Below are positions 39,894-49,558 of a stretch of 64,000 nt of DNA, piece after piece. The notes below the pieces were generated by a model that saw only the letters and a program-made list of their open reading frames with translations, did not search any database and was not told where the DNA came from. The DNA is from an uncultured Lachnospiraceae bacterium. Its GTDB lineage: Bacteria > Bacillota > Clostridia > Lachnospirales > Lachnospiraceae. The stretch's first letter is position 1; each line of letters begins with the position of its first letter. Made by a program: the position numbers and the translations under genes. The DNA is taken from positions 26,371 through 90,370 of the forward strand of contig CANREB010000007.1 of NCBI GenBank assembly GCA_947629525.1. Reading direction: 5' to 3'.

Positions 39894-40394
39894 ATGAACA
39901 TAATGGTAGCAGTGGACGCCAACTGGGCGATAGGTTATCAGAATAAACTTCTGGTGCGTATACCGAATGACCATAAGCGTATGCGTGAGCAGACTACAGG
40001 CAAGGTCATAGTTATGGGGAGAAAGACGCTTGAGTCGTTTCCGCAGGCACAGCCTTTAAAGAACCGTATAAACATAGTGCTTACAACAGATAAAAACTAT
40101 AAAGCAAACGGCGCGATAATAGTGCATTCCACAGACGAGCTAAAGGAAGAACTAAAGCAGTACAACAGCGATGATATTTACGTATTCGGCGGCGAGAGCG
40201 TATACAGGCAGCTTCTCGACCTGTGTGATACGGCATATGTCACAAAAATAAATTATTCATATCAGGCGGACACATATTTTCCAAACTTGGACGAAAACGA
40301 TAACTGGGAACTTGTATCGGAAAGTGAAGAGCAGACATATTTTGATTTGGAATACACATTTTTGGAATATAAACGCAAAAATATTGACTTTTGA
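39894..40394 (+). CDS. folA: Dihydrofolate reductase
   Basis: 166 residues with NADPH-binding GRKTLESFP near residue 43 and the FGGESVYRQLL stretch near 103. It regenerates THF from the dihydrofolate made by ThyA, so the thyA-folA pairing is functional. The start is 40 nt after thyA. Confidence 0.95.
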   Translation: MNIMVAVDANWAIGYQNKLLVRIPNDHKRMREQTTGKVIVMGRKTLESFPQAQPLKNRINIVLTTDKNYKANGAIIVHSTDELKEELKQYNSDDIYVFGGESVYRQLLDLCDTAYVTKINYSYQADTYFPNLDENDNWELVSESEEQTYFDLEYTFLEYKRKNIDF

Positions 40395-40492
40395 TATTTT
40401 TAGTACGATAATTGTAAAGAAGTTGTACAACCGTTAAAAGCTGTACATAAAGCATAAAAGTATATAAATAAATGGAAAGGGAGTAGTCAAAA

Positions 40493-41518
40493 ATGGAAAA
40501 GAAAAATCTGGACTGGTCAAGTCTGGGCTTTGGTTACAGACAGACTGACAAAAGATATGTCAGCAATTATAAGAATGGCGCATGGGACGAGGGCGTTCTT
40601 ACGGAAGATCCCAATATAGTTATGAATGAATGCGCAGGTGTTCTACAGTACGCGCAGACTTGTTTTGAGGGACTTAAGGCATATACCACGCAGGATGACA
40701 AAATCGTTGTTTTCCGTCCTGACTTGAACGAGCAGCGTCTGCATGACAGTTGTCTCAGACTGGAAATGCCGCCTCTTCCCGACGGACGTTTTGTAGAAGC
40801 GGTAAAAAAAGTCGTAAAGGCAAACGAGGCGTATGTTCCCCCCTACGGTTCGGGAGCAACGCTTTATATAAGACCTTATATGTTTGGCATTAATCCGGTT
40901 ATCGGTGTTAAGCCGGCAGATGAATATCAGTTCAGGATTTTCTGTACGCCGGTAGGTCCTTATTTCAAGGGCGGCGCTAAGCCCCTTACGATAAAAGTGA
41001 GCGATTTTGACCGTGCGGCGCCAAACGGCACAGGTCATATCAAGGCAGGATTGAACTATGCTATGAGCCTTCATGCGATAGTTACCGCTCATAATGAAGG
41101 ATTTGACGAGAATATGTACCTTGACCCTGCTACGCGCACGAAAGTAGAGGAGACAGGCGGTGCGAATTTCCTGTTTGTGACAAAGGACAATAAGATAGTA
41201 ACGCCTAAGTCGGGCAGTATACTTCCTTCGATCACAAGACGTTCTCTTATGATAGTAGCTAAGGATTATCTCGGACTTGAAGTAGAGGAGAGAGAGGTGC
41301 TGTTCGATGAAGTAAAGGATTTTGCCGAGTGCGGGCTTTGCGGTACAGCGGCAGTTATCTCACCTGTAGGTAAGATCGTAAATAAAGGTCAGGAGATCTG
41401 CTTCCCTTCAGGAATGGAGAAAATGGGACCTGTAACGCAAAAGCTTTACGATACGCTTACAGGTATACAGATGGGACGTCTTGAAGCCCCTAAGGGTTGG
41501 ATAGTAGAGATAAAGTGA
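40493..41518 (+). CDS. ilvE: Branched-chain amino acid aminotransferase
   Basis: 341 residues, class IV PLP aminotransferase fold. Features: LQYAQTCFEGLKAY near residue 50, NGTGHIKAGLNYAMSLHA carrying the PLP lysine near residue 190, and ECGLCGTAAVISPVG near residue 280. It interconverts Val, Leu, Ile and their 2-oxoacids. It follows GGGAG and ends at a terminator. No T-box leader was visible in the 98-nt upstream gap. Confidence 0.95.
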   Translation: MEKKNLDWSSLGFGYRQTDKRYVSNYKNGAWDEGVLTEDPNIVMNECAGVLQYAQTCFEGLKAYTTQDDKIVVFRPDLNEQRLHDSCLRLEMPPLPDGRFVEAVKKVVKANEAYVPPYGSGATLYIRPYMFGINPVIGVKPADEYQFRIFCTPVGPYFKGGAKPLTIKVSDFDRAAPNGTGHIKAGLNYAMSLHAIVTAHNEGFDENMYLDPATRTKVEETGGANFLFVTKDNKIVTPKSGSILPSITRRSLMIVAKDYLGLEVEEREVLFDEVKDFAECGLCGTAAVISPVGKIVNKGQEICFPSGMEKMGPVTQKLYDTLTGIQMGRLEAPKGWIVEIK

Positions 41519-41548
41519 TAATGATATAAGTTGATATTTTAAGCAAGG

Positions 41549-41583
41549 GTGCAGGAAGTGACTTATCTTCTTGCACTTTTTGT
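41549..41583 (+). terminator. Terminator of ilvE
   Basis: A 10-bp stem with one G-T pair (41549-41558 with 41567-41576) and T-run. Confidence 0.85.
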
Positions 41584-41611
41584 TGTGTTGTGGTGATAAA
41601 TTTGATATACT
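41583..41611 (+). promoter_or_regulatory. Candidate promoter of the DUF5717/DUF5716 cassette
   Basis: TTGTGT (41583-41588), a 17-bp spacer and TATACT (41606-41611), 35 nt before the first gene and right after the ilvE terminator. Confidence 0.5.
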
Positions 41612-41645
41612 AGATTATAATGATGTTTTTTAAGGAAGTGAAACA

Positions 41646-44600
41646 ATGCACTATCTGGAATTTTCCCGCGAGAATATTGAGATAAAAGCCAAGCCCGCCG
41701 AACTTATAGAAGGCAGCTTTGCTATCCATGCAACAGACAGATATGCAGAGGGAAGGATATATTCGTCAGATACACGAATGAGGGTTTTGACACCTGAGTT
41801 CAGAGGACAGGAGTTTGAAGTGCAGTACTTCTTTGATACGCTTACCGTAGAAGCAGGAGATGTGGTGAACGGTGAGCTTGTGATAGTGAGTAATTACGGA
41901 GAGTATGTCATGCCGTACAGGATAACCATTCAGGAGCCTGTACTTCAATGCTCTTTGGGCAATATAAGGAATTTGTTTCATTTTACTAACCTTGCCAAGT
42001 CAGACTGGAATGAGGCTGTTGAGCTTTTTTATACAAAAGATTTTATTTCTGTACTGAATAAGCAGGATAAGGATGTGTGCCTGTCATATACAGGACTGTC
42101 ACGCAGCATTGGAAATCATCGAAATGTGGAAGAGTTTCTCATAGAGGCAAATAAAAAAACACCCGTCACATACAGCTTTGACAACGAAGGGTTTATTCTT
42201 GAAGATGTTTGGCTGAACACGCAGCGCACTGTTAAAATAACACGCAGCAGCTGGGGATATACACATCTTAAAGTCCGTGCCGAGGGTGAATTTATCAAGA
42301 CTTCCCGTGAATTTATCAATGACTGTGATTTTATAGATAACATATGTGACTTTAAAATCGATATAGACGCCACGCATCTGCATAAGGGAATGAACAGCGG
42401 AAGCGTTATACTTGCGGACGCGGGCAGAGAATACATAATCCCGATAGATATCCTTATGGATGAGGCGAGTGAAAGACATGATAAGGAACGAAAGAAAAAG
42501 CAACTGCTATTAAATATCGTGCAGCTTTATGTTGATATGCGCTACGGTAAAATGGCGCATGAGCAGTTGATTGAAAAAATAACGTCTGAGATAAATTCAC
42601 TGAAAGATCTCGATGAGGACAGTCTTATGACAGGGCTTTTGCAAGTGCAGCTTCTTATCGATAAAGAACGCTTTAACGAGGCAAAATGGCTTCTTGACAG
42701 CTTGCAGAAAGCGGCGGAGGACGCAGGAAGCGAGTCTGTGGACTACTGTTATTATTTATACCTTACTACTTTGTACAATCGGGACGACGATTACATACAG
42801 GAAGTGCTCGGCATAATAGAAAACGCTTATGCCAACGATCCGTCACAGTGGAAGTTTGCGTGGTTCCTTCTTGATTTGGATGAGAACATCAACAGACGCG
42901 GTGAAGATAAATGGCAGTTTATCGAAAATTTGTTTAAATCAGGCTGTTCAAGCCCTGTGATAATGTGTGAGGCTATGCTGCTTGTTCAGGAAAACCCCAC
43001 ATATTTGCTGAAACTTGACGCTTTTGAAGAGAATGTGCTTTGGCATGGGGCAAAAAACGGAGAGCTTAAGCCTGAAATTATCGAGCAGCTTCAATATCTT
43101 GCCGTGAGGAAAAAAGAATATTCACCGCTTTTGTACCGCATTTTGTGTAAGGCATATGAGGCGGGTAAATCGCCTCAGACAGTAGCGGCGATATGCAGCC
43201 TGCTTATCAGCAGCGATAAAAAAGAACCTGAATATTTCAGGTGGTACGAACTGGGCGTGGAATATTCGGTCAGGGTGACGAAGCTGTATGAATACTATAT
43301 GATGTCGCTTGAACTTGACAAATATGGCGAGATAAAGGATAAGAACATTGAAATACCGCAGATGGTGCTTATGTATTTTGCGTATCAGAGCACGCTTGAC
43401 CGCGACAGAAACGCCTTTTTGTACGCGTATGTTGTAAAAAATGCAGACAAGTATCCCGATTTGGAGCAAAGTTACCGTATAGCCATCGAGAGATTTGTCA
43501 CAGAGTCGGTTAAGACGGGATATATTAACGAAAATATGGCGTATTTGTACCAAAATGTGCTGAATGAGAAAATAATAACAGGCGATATGGCTTATGCGCT
43601 TACGCCGCTGCTTTTTATGCATCGCATATATATAGATAACCCGAACATAAAAAATGTTGTTGTAATTCATGAAAAACTCAACGGCGAGAGTTCATATCCC
43701 GTTAAAAATAACATATGTATGCTTCCGATATACGGAAGCGAGTATAAGCTGTTTCTTCAGGATGACGACGGCAACCGCTTCACAAGCAGCGTCCCGTATG
43801 AAAATATACAGCTTATGAAACCCGACAGTCTTGTGTCATACGTGAGCGGGTATATGAGCGGCAGGCTGAGTTTTGACATTTATCTGTGCGAGGTCGATAA
43901 AAACTATATTACCATAAACGACGACAATGTAAAACGGTTTAAAAATCTTGTGGAGTCCGAGCAGGTGGTTGAGGACTTTAAAAAAGAGATAAGGACAAAG
44001 CTGTTAAGATTTTACTATGATAATGACAGGATAGGAGAGCTTGACGCGTTCCTTGAAGACATAGAAGCCGAGGAGATGGAGCCAAAAGAAAGAGGCGAAG
44101 TCATACGTTATCTCACTTCACGCGGAATGTTTGAAAAAGCCTACAACTGGCTTTGGCGGTTCGGGATTTCGGGCATTAACCATAAAGTCCTTGCGCGGAT
44201 TGTGAGCAAGCGTATTGTCACAAGGGAATACGAATATGAAGAATTTCTTGTCGCAGTGGCATATTATGTGTACAAAAACATGCGTTACGATGAGAATATC
44301 CTGCGTTATTTAATGCGTCATTACGAGGGGAAAGTCTCTGAACTTCGTAAGCTTTGGCGCTCGGCACTCGAACTGGAGCTTGACACGGAAGACATAATGT
44401 ACAGAATACTGCGTCAGATAGATTATACAGGCGTTACTGTTCAGGAAAAAGACGAGATACTGCTTGCCTATTCGGAGCGTGAAAAATGTGATGAGGGACT
44501 GGTACAGCGCATGCTTAAAGATACTGCATACGAATATGTGGTTTGCGATGCCATTGTCCATGCGGGGATTTTTGACAAGCTGTATCAGTACTGCGAGAAC

Positions 44601-45185
44601 GGCGTTATATCTGACAGGGCATGCAGGATAGCGATACTGAAATACGCCGCGGAAGAGGAGTCATATTTTAAGACGTTAAGCCCTAAGATTGTAGATATGA
44701 TAGTGCGTGAGTTTCTGCGTGAAGACAGGTATTTTCCGTTTTACGCGAAAATCGCGGACAGCGTTCCCGAACTTCACTATTTCAGGAACTGTTATTTCGT
44801 GGAGTATAAGACCACACCTAAAAATAAAGTCTGTATACATTTTGCCTACGATGATCCTGACCATGAAAATTATGAAATTCAGGAAATGCGTGAGGTGTTT
44901 GACGGTATATATGTCAGTGTTTTCAGGCTTTTTCACGGGGAGACGCTTCAGTATTATATAACCGAAAACTACTCTGGAGACGGCGGGACGCCGGATGAAC
45001 ATATAACACAGAGCGATACGCTCTCAGGCGATTTTGCGGGGCAAAATGGCGACGGCAGATTTGCGCTTTTGAATGATATTATGGTAAGTATAGAAATGAA
45101 AGATGAAAAGACGGCGAGAGAACTGGCAAAAGAGTATGTCCATCAGGATTTCTGCGCGAGGGAGCTTTTTCATATTCTTAATTAA
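41646..45185 (+). CDS. Giant DUF5717-like protein
   Basis: 1179 residues, no signal peptide. The N-terminal about 100 residues are beta-rich (SRENIEIKAKPAELIEGSFA, then VNGELVIVSNYGEYVMPYRI), resembling a DUF5717 N-terminal domain, and a second similar repeat follows at about 150-280. A long alpha-helical repeat region follows (LQVQLLIDKERFNEAKWLLD, then RGMFEKAYNWLWRFGISG), suggesting TPR-type superhelix and scaffold behaviour. The C-terminal about 100 residues return to beta sequence. It leads a four-gene cassette. Function unknown; the name is from memory of Lachnospiraceae families. Confidence 0.85.
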   Translation: MHYLEFSRENIEIKAKPAELIEGSFAIHATDRYAEGRIYSSDTRMRVLTPEFRGQEFEVQYFFDTLTVEAGDVVNGELVIVSNYGEYVMPYRITIQEPVLQCSLGNIRNLFHFTNLAKSDWNEAVELFYTKDFISVLNKQDKDVCLSYTGLSRSIGNHRNVEEFLIEANKKTPVTYSFDNEGFILEDVWLNTQRTVKITRSSWGYTHLKVRAEGEFIKTSREFINDCDFIDNICDFKIDIDATHLHKGMNSGSVILADAGREYIIPIDILMDEASERHDKERKKKQLLLNIVQLYVDMRYGKMAHEQLIEKITSEINSLKDLDEDSLMTGLLQVQLLIDKERFNEAKWLLDSLQKAAEDAGSESVDYCYYLYLTTLYNRDDDYIQEVLGIIENAYANDPSQWKFAWFLLDLDENINRRGEDKWQFIENLFKSGCSSPVIMCEAMLLVQENPTYLLKLDAFEENVLWHGAKNGELKPEIIEQLQYLAVRKKEYSPLLYRILCKAYEAGKSPQTVAAICSLLISSDKKEPEYFRWYELGVEYSVRVTKLYEYYMMSLELDKYGEIKDKNIEIPQMVLMYFAYQSTLDRDRNAFLYAYVVKNADKYPDLEQSYRIAIERFVTESVKTGYINENMAYLYQNVLNEKIITGDMAYALTPLLFMHRIYIDNPNIKNVVVIHEKLNGESSYPVKNNICMLPIYGSEYKLFLQDDDGNRFTSSVPYENIQLMKPDSLVSYVSGYMSGRLSFDIYLCEVDKNYITINDDNVKRFKNLVESEQVVEDFKKEIRTKLLRFYYDNDRIGELDAFLEDIEAEEMEPKERGEVIRYLTSRGMFEKAYNWLWRFGISGINHKVLARIVSKRIVTREYEYEEFLVAVAYYVYKNMRYDENILRYLMRHYEGKVSELRKLWRSALELELDTEDIMYRILRQIDYTGVTVQEKDEILLAYSEREKCDEGLVQRMLKDTAYEYVVCDAIVHAGIFDKLYQYCENGVISDRACRIAILKYAAEEESYFKTLSPKIVDMIVREFLREDRYFPFYAKIADSVPELHYFRNCYFVEYKTTPKNKVCIHFAYDDPDHENYEIQEMREVFDGIYVSVFRLFHGETLQYYITENYSGDGGTPDEHITQSDTLSGDFAGQNGDGRFALLNDIMVSIEMKDEKTARELAKEYVHQDFCARELFHILN

Positions 45186-45213
45186 ACTGATATAAACGGG
45201 AGCATCAGGGACA

Positions 45214-46548
45214 ATGTTTATTGATAAGGCAATTGACGAGTTTTCAAAAAGAAATAAAGTTGTGGTAGGATTTGAACTGGGTAATGACCATTCACAGATA
45301 AGCTATTGCAGGGCAGATCAGAGTATGCCTGATACGATAAGTATGGTCATGGGCGAGGAGCAGTACAATATCCCGACGATGCTCTGCAGAAAGGTTGGTC
45401 AGGAAGGACATACGAACTGGCTTATAGGCAGGGATGCCGTAAAGACGGCGCAGGACGGTCAGGGAATACTTGTGGACAGGCTGCTTGACCTTGCACTGAA
45501 CGGAGCGGGCGTGCGTGTCGGCGAGGAAGAATACGACCCTATGACGCTGCTTGAGACATACATCAGGAAAACTCTCTCACTCATATCGGCGTATGTGCGT
45601 CAGGATGACATAGGCGCGATAGCTTTCACAATGGATGAGATGCGTCCTGAGCTTATGCAGATCATAAGAGAGGCAATGGAGAATATACGCCCTAAAAAGA
45701 CACAGATTTATTTCTTAAGCCATGAGGATTGTTTTTTCCAGTATATCATACATCAGCCCGAGGAGATGTGGGTGCATCAGGTGCTTTTATACGACTATAC
45801 AAAAGACGGCATAAAAAGTTATATGATGCATCTCAACCGCAAGACCAATCCCGTGGCATGTTTTATTGAGACGGCGCAGTTTGAGAAGATGAGAATGCCC
45901 GATACGGCAAACATGAACGATGATAAGCGCGCCAAACTCTACAGACAGCTTGATGTGGAACTCGTTGACATTTCGAGACATCAGTGCGAGGACAAAATGG
46001 TCACTTCCGTGTTCCTGCTTGGCGACCATTTCTCAAAAGAATGGTGCAGGGAGTCCTTAAAATATCTGTGCAGGGGAAGACGCGTATTTCAGGGAAATAA
46101 TCTTTTCAGCAAAGGGGCATGCTATGGGGCAAGGGAGAGAATGCTGCCGTCCACGCTCTCAAGTTCATATGTATATCTGTCGGACGATAAACTGCGCGCC
46201 AACATAGGGATGAAATGCGATAAAGGGCAGGAGGAAATATATTTTCCGATTTTAAACGCAGGGACAAACTGGTACGATGTTGACAGGGAATTTGATGTTA
46301 TGCTTGTGAAAAATAACACTATATCTCTTACGATTTCCCCGATTGACGGCAGTAAGACGCGCGTGGCAAATATTTCACTGGAAGGGCTTAATGTAAGGGG
46401 CAATAAGACTAACCGCATAGGGCTTAAATTTTTTATGAGCGATCCTCAGGCTGTGTGGATAGAGATAAAGGATAAGGGATTTGGAGAGATATTTCCCTCA
46501 TCGGGGAAAATATGGAAAGAATGTCTGCCGCTTGAAGCGATTTCATAA
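45214..46548 (+). CDS. Degenerate Hsp70/actin-fold protein, DUF5716-like
   Basis: 444 residues. The N-terminus VVVGFELGNDHSQISYC mirrors the first phosphate loop of Hsp70 (usual form GIDLGTTNS). LYDYTKDGIKSYMM near residue 192 matches the second phosphate region, and VFLLGDHFSKEW with FSKGACYGAR near 268-305 mirrors the adenosine-site region. Key glycines are replaced, so nucleotide binding may be altered. The C-terminal part is beta-rich, like a substrate domain. It follows the giant gene by 28 nt. Confidence 0.85.
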   Translation: MFIDKAIDEFSKRNKVVVGFELGNDHSQISYCRADQSMPDTISMVMGEEQYNIPTMLCRKVGQEGHTNWLIGRDAVKTAQDGQGILVDRLLDLALNGAGVRVGEEEYDPMTLLETYIRKTLSLISAYVRQDDIGAIAFTMDEMRPELMQIIREAMENIRPKKTQIYFLSHEDCFFQYIIHQPEEMWVHQVLLYDYTKDGIKSYMMHLNRKTNPVACFIETAQFEKMRMPDTANMNDDKRAKLYRQLDVELVDISRHQCEDKMVTSVFLLGDHFSKEWCRESLKYLCRGRRVFQGNNLFSKGACYGARERMLPSTLSSSYVYLSDDKLRANIGMKCDKGQEEIYFPILNAGTNWYDVDREFDVMLVKNNTISLTISPIDGSKTRVANISLEGLNVRGNKTNRIGLKFFMSDPQAVWIEIKDKGFGEIFPSSGKIWKECLPLEAIS

Positions 46549-46574
46549 TTGTGGCTGTCTGATGGAGGATTGGG

Positions 46575-47384
46575 ATGAATAATGTCTGTTTGTGCGTAGG
46601 CAATTATGCGAAAACGCCGTTTTATGTTAAATTTTCGGATGTTAATCTGTATTCTGTTGAAGAATTGTGTTATTATTTTCTGGATAAGGTTCATCTTCTT
46701 GACGATACGATAGTCACGCAGGAGCTTGTATACTGGATAAGGACTGAATGCGGTCTTGACGAACTTGCGGATGAACTGGAGGTATATGTCAGGAAGCATA
46801 TGTCTGTTGCGGCGTTTGTGACGACGATACTCGAAAAAACAGGTATGTACGATGAAAATACCATAAGGAAAATAGATGTCGTGTTAAAAGAACAGGCAAG
46901 CCTTACTATGATAGAACGCTATAAGAAGCAGGCGGAATACCTGTATCAACAGGGAAGATTCAGGCAGGCGCTTGTCATATATTCGGAACTTGTGGATTAC
47001 ATTCCCAAGCATGAGACTGCCACAAAGGCGATTATGTACTACAATATGGCTTCGATATATGCGATGGATTTTGCGTATGACATTGCGGCGGATTATTATT
47101 ATGAGTCATATACGCTCTTTCCCGATGATAACACTAAGATTGCGTACATTCTTGCCTGCAGGAAATCAATGACCGATTACGCATACGGTGGATTTAAACG
47201 TGAAAACCCTGATTGGGAAAAAGATTTTATAAAAGCGGAAGAATTATGTGCGAAGGCGGAAGACAAGTGGCAGGCTTCAAGGGAAAAACAAACGCTTGAC
47301 AATATTGTAAGCGGACAGATGTATGGTGAGAACGATCTCATAGCACAGCTAAAGCGCGACTATAAGCGTCAGACGCAGATCTGA
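46575..47384 (+). CDS. TPR-like cassette protein
   Basis: 269 residues, soluble. The N-terminal 95 residues are a mixed domain (CVGNYAKTPFYVKFSDVNLY). The rest looks like tetratricopeptide repeats: YLYQQGRFRQALVIYSELVD followed by YNMASIYAMDFAYDIAADYY. Such repeats often bind Hsp70-type partners, matching the upstream gene. It starts 26 nt after that gene and ends 29 nt before the next, indicating one operon. Not otherwise recognised. Confidence 0.85.
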   Translation: MNNVCLCVGNYAKTPFYVKFSDVNLYSVEELCYYFLDKVHLLDDTIVTQELVYWIRTECGLDELADELEVYVRKHMSVAAFVTTILEKTGMYDENTIRKIDVVLKEQASLTMIERYKKQAEYLYQQGRFRQALVIYSELVDYIPKHETATKAIMYYNMASIYAMDFAYDIAADYYYESYTLFPDDNTKIAYILACRKSMTDYAYGGFKRENPDWEKDFIKAEELCAKAEDKWQASREKQTLDNIVSGQMYGENDLIAQLKRDYKRQTQI

Positions 47385-47413
47385 CATTGTATTTGAAAGG
47401 GGCAGGCACATTA

Positions 47414-48601
47414 ATGGGATTATTTGGACGGCTCAAGGGCATGTTTGCAAGAAATGACGACTATTATGAGGAAGAGTATGTTCCCGAATGGGATGAGACA
47501 ACTCTGAAACGCGACGATGTTGACATGCATGACAAGACGCAGCGTGAAAATTATGTGACGGCATGCCTTGAGCAGATATCGGAAGCGGCAAACGAACTTG
47601 ATAAGCTGGGAGGCGAATACAATCTTGTCACGGCGTATCTTAAGGATATGGAAGAGATAGAGGCGCTGCCCGAGGAGACAAAGGAAAAATTAAAGACATA
47701 TGCGTCTAAGATAGTAGAGATAGAAGGCGACAGGGAAGACCTCAGAGAAAAACGCCATATCATGAGCGAAGAAGAATATAACCATATGGAACGCATAGAG
47801 CAGTATATGCCCGAGGGATACGAACGGCTAAAGGAAGCCGAGGATTATCAGACGCTTGTAAAAAAAGATTTGGGAAGGCTTGACGGCGAGCGTCATGCGT
47901 ATCGTTTCAGAAGAAATGAGCTTTTGACCTCGCAGCAGAATATGAAAGGCATGACCGTTATATGTATAGCGTCAATGGCGATACTGGTCGTGATACTGTC
48001 GATACTGAGTGTTGTGCTTCAAATCGATGTGCAGATAGGATATCTTGTAGCGATACTGATATCTGCCGCGTCAATAACACTTATGTACGTAAAATACCAT
48101 GATTCTCAGAGAGAACTTGTCCGCGTTGAAAAGGCGATGAACAAGCTTGTTCTTTTGCAGAATACGGTCAAAATACGCTATGTGAACAATACTAACCTGC
48201 TTGAATATCTGTATGTGAAATATGACGTAAACAGCTCTGTGGAACTTAACAAGCTGTGGGACAAATATATTCTGGAAAATAAAGCGCGCGAGCAGGAAGC
48301 AAGGATGGAGCAGGATATGGATCTTAATCAAAGCTCACTGTTAAAGCTTCTGCGGCGTCATAACATACAGGATCCGTCGATATGGCTTCATCAGGCGCAG
48401 GCGCTTATAGATAATAAAGAGATGGTGGAGATACGCCATAATCTTATATTGAGGCGTCAAAAGCTGAGGAAGCAGATGGAGTACAATGCGCAGGTAGCTC
48501 AGAAAGCGCAGGACGAGGTCAAAGATATAGTGGCACAGTACCCGAAATACGCGAAAAATATAATCGACCTTGTCACAAATTACGAAAACGCTGTGACGTA
48601 G
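47414..48601 (+). CDS. Two-TM coiled-coil cassette protein
   Basis: 395 residues from the ATG at 47414; a TTG at 47387 lacks support. A short amphipathic N-terminus (MGLFGRLKGMFARNDD), a long coiled coil at 50-170 (LRDLREKRHIMSEEEYNHME-like Glu/Lys-rich sequence), two adjacent membrane helices at about 180-235 (MTVICIASMAILVVILSILS), and a second coiled coil to the end. Probably the membrane anchor of the cassette. The purC gene follows only 46 nt later. Confidence 0.85.
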   Translation: MGLFGRLKGMFARNDDYYEEEYVPEWDETTLKRDDVDMHDKTQRENYVTACLEQISEAANELDKLGGEYNLVTAYLKDMEEIEALPEETKEKLKTYASKIVEIEGDREDLREKRHIMSEEEYNHMERIEQYMPEGYERLKEAEDYQTLVKKDLGRLDGERHAYRFRRNELLTSQQNMKGMTVICIASMAILVVILSILSVVLQIDVQIGYLVAILISAASITLMYVKYHDSQRELVRVEKAMNKLVLLQNTVKIRYVNNTNLLEYLYVKYDVNSSVELNKLWDKYILENKAREQEARMEQDMDLNQSSLLKLLRRHNIQDPSIWLHQAQALIDNKEMVEIRHNLILRRQKLRKQMEYNAQVAQKAQDEVKDIVAQYPKYAKNIIDLVTNYENAVT

Positions 48602-48647
48602 TAACTTATTTTAATAATAAAAAATATAATTTTAGGAGGAACAACAG

Positions 48648-49508
48648 ATGCAGGAATTTTTACCGATCAAAGAAGGCAAGGTGCGTGAGGTGTATGACAA
48701 CGGCGACAGCCTTATCATTGTGGCGACAGACAGGATATCGGCGTTTGACGTAATACTCAAAAACAAGATTACGGGCAAAGGCGCTGTCCTTACAAAAATG
48801 TCTGAATTTTGGTTCAATTATACAAAGGATATAATACAAAACCATATGATATCGACAAGCGTAAAGGATATGCCCGAATTTTTCCAAAACGAGCGCTTTG
48901 ACGGCAGAAGCATGATGTGCCGTAAGCTTAAGATGCTTCCTATCGAGTGCATTGTGCGCGGATACATAACGGGAAGCGGATGGGCAAGTTATAAGGAGAA
49001 CGGCACCGTATGCGGCATAAAACTGCCGGAGGGCTTAAAAGAATCGCAAAAGCTGCCTGAGCCCGTTTATACGCCAAGTACAAAAGCCGAGATAGGGCTT
49101 CATGACGAGAATATTTCATTTGAGCAGAGCGTTGAAGTCCTTGAAAAGATATATCCGCAAAAAGGACGCGAATATGCTCAGAAAATAAAAGACGCCACTA
49201 TAGCGCTCTATAAAAAATGTGCGGAGTATGCGCTCAGCAAAGGAATAATAATCGCGGATACAAAGTTTGAGTTCGGACTTGACGAAAACGGAAATGTTGT
49301 ACTTGGGGATGAGATGCTTACCCCCGACAGTTCACGTTTCTGGCCGCTTGACGGGTATGAAGCAGGGAAGGGACAGCCTTCTTTTGACAAACAGTTTGTA
49401 AGGGACTGGCTTAAGGCAAATCCTGACAGCGGATATCTGCTTCCTGAAGATGTGGTTGCAAAAACGATCGGCAAGTATAAGGAAGCATTTGACCTGCTCA
49501 CTGATTGA
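48648..49508 (+). CDS. purC: SAICAR synthetase
   Basis: 286 residues. Ligates aspartate to CAIR with ATP, step 8 of purine synthesis. Features: [20 protein letters not shown] at the N-terminus, [16 protein letters not shown] near residue 95, and [10 protein letters not shown] near residue 200. Start follows AGGAGG. First in purC-purF-purB-purA; the gap to the DUF5717 cassette is short, so readthrough is possible. No PurR or G-box riboswitch element visible. Confidence 0.96.
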   Translation: MQEFLPIKEGKVREVYDNGDSLIIVATDRISAFDVILKNKITGKGAVLTKMSEFWFNYTKDIIQNHMISTSVKDMPEFFQNERFDGRSMMCRKLKMLPIECIVRGYITGSGWASYKENGTVCGIKLPEGLKESQKLPEPVYTPSTKAEIGLHDENISFEQSVEVLEKIYPQKGREYAQKIKDATIALYKKCAEYALSKGIIIADTKFEFGLDENGNVVLGDEMLTPDSSRFWPLDGYEAGKGQPSFDKQFVRDWLKANPDSGYLLPEDVVAKTIGKYKEAFDLLTD

Positions 49509-49558
49509 GCCGTTTGCGGCAATAGGGGATAAGGCGGCAGGAACGAGGGAGTAATACT

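Noticed and set aside
48602..48647. Purine riboswitch or PurR box upstream of purC
   Set aside because: Only 46 nt lie between the genes with no conserved core sequences.
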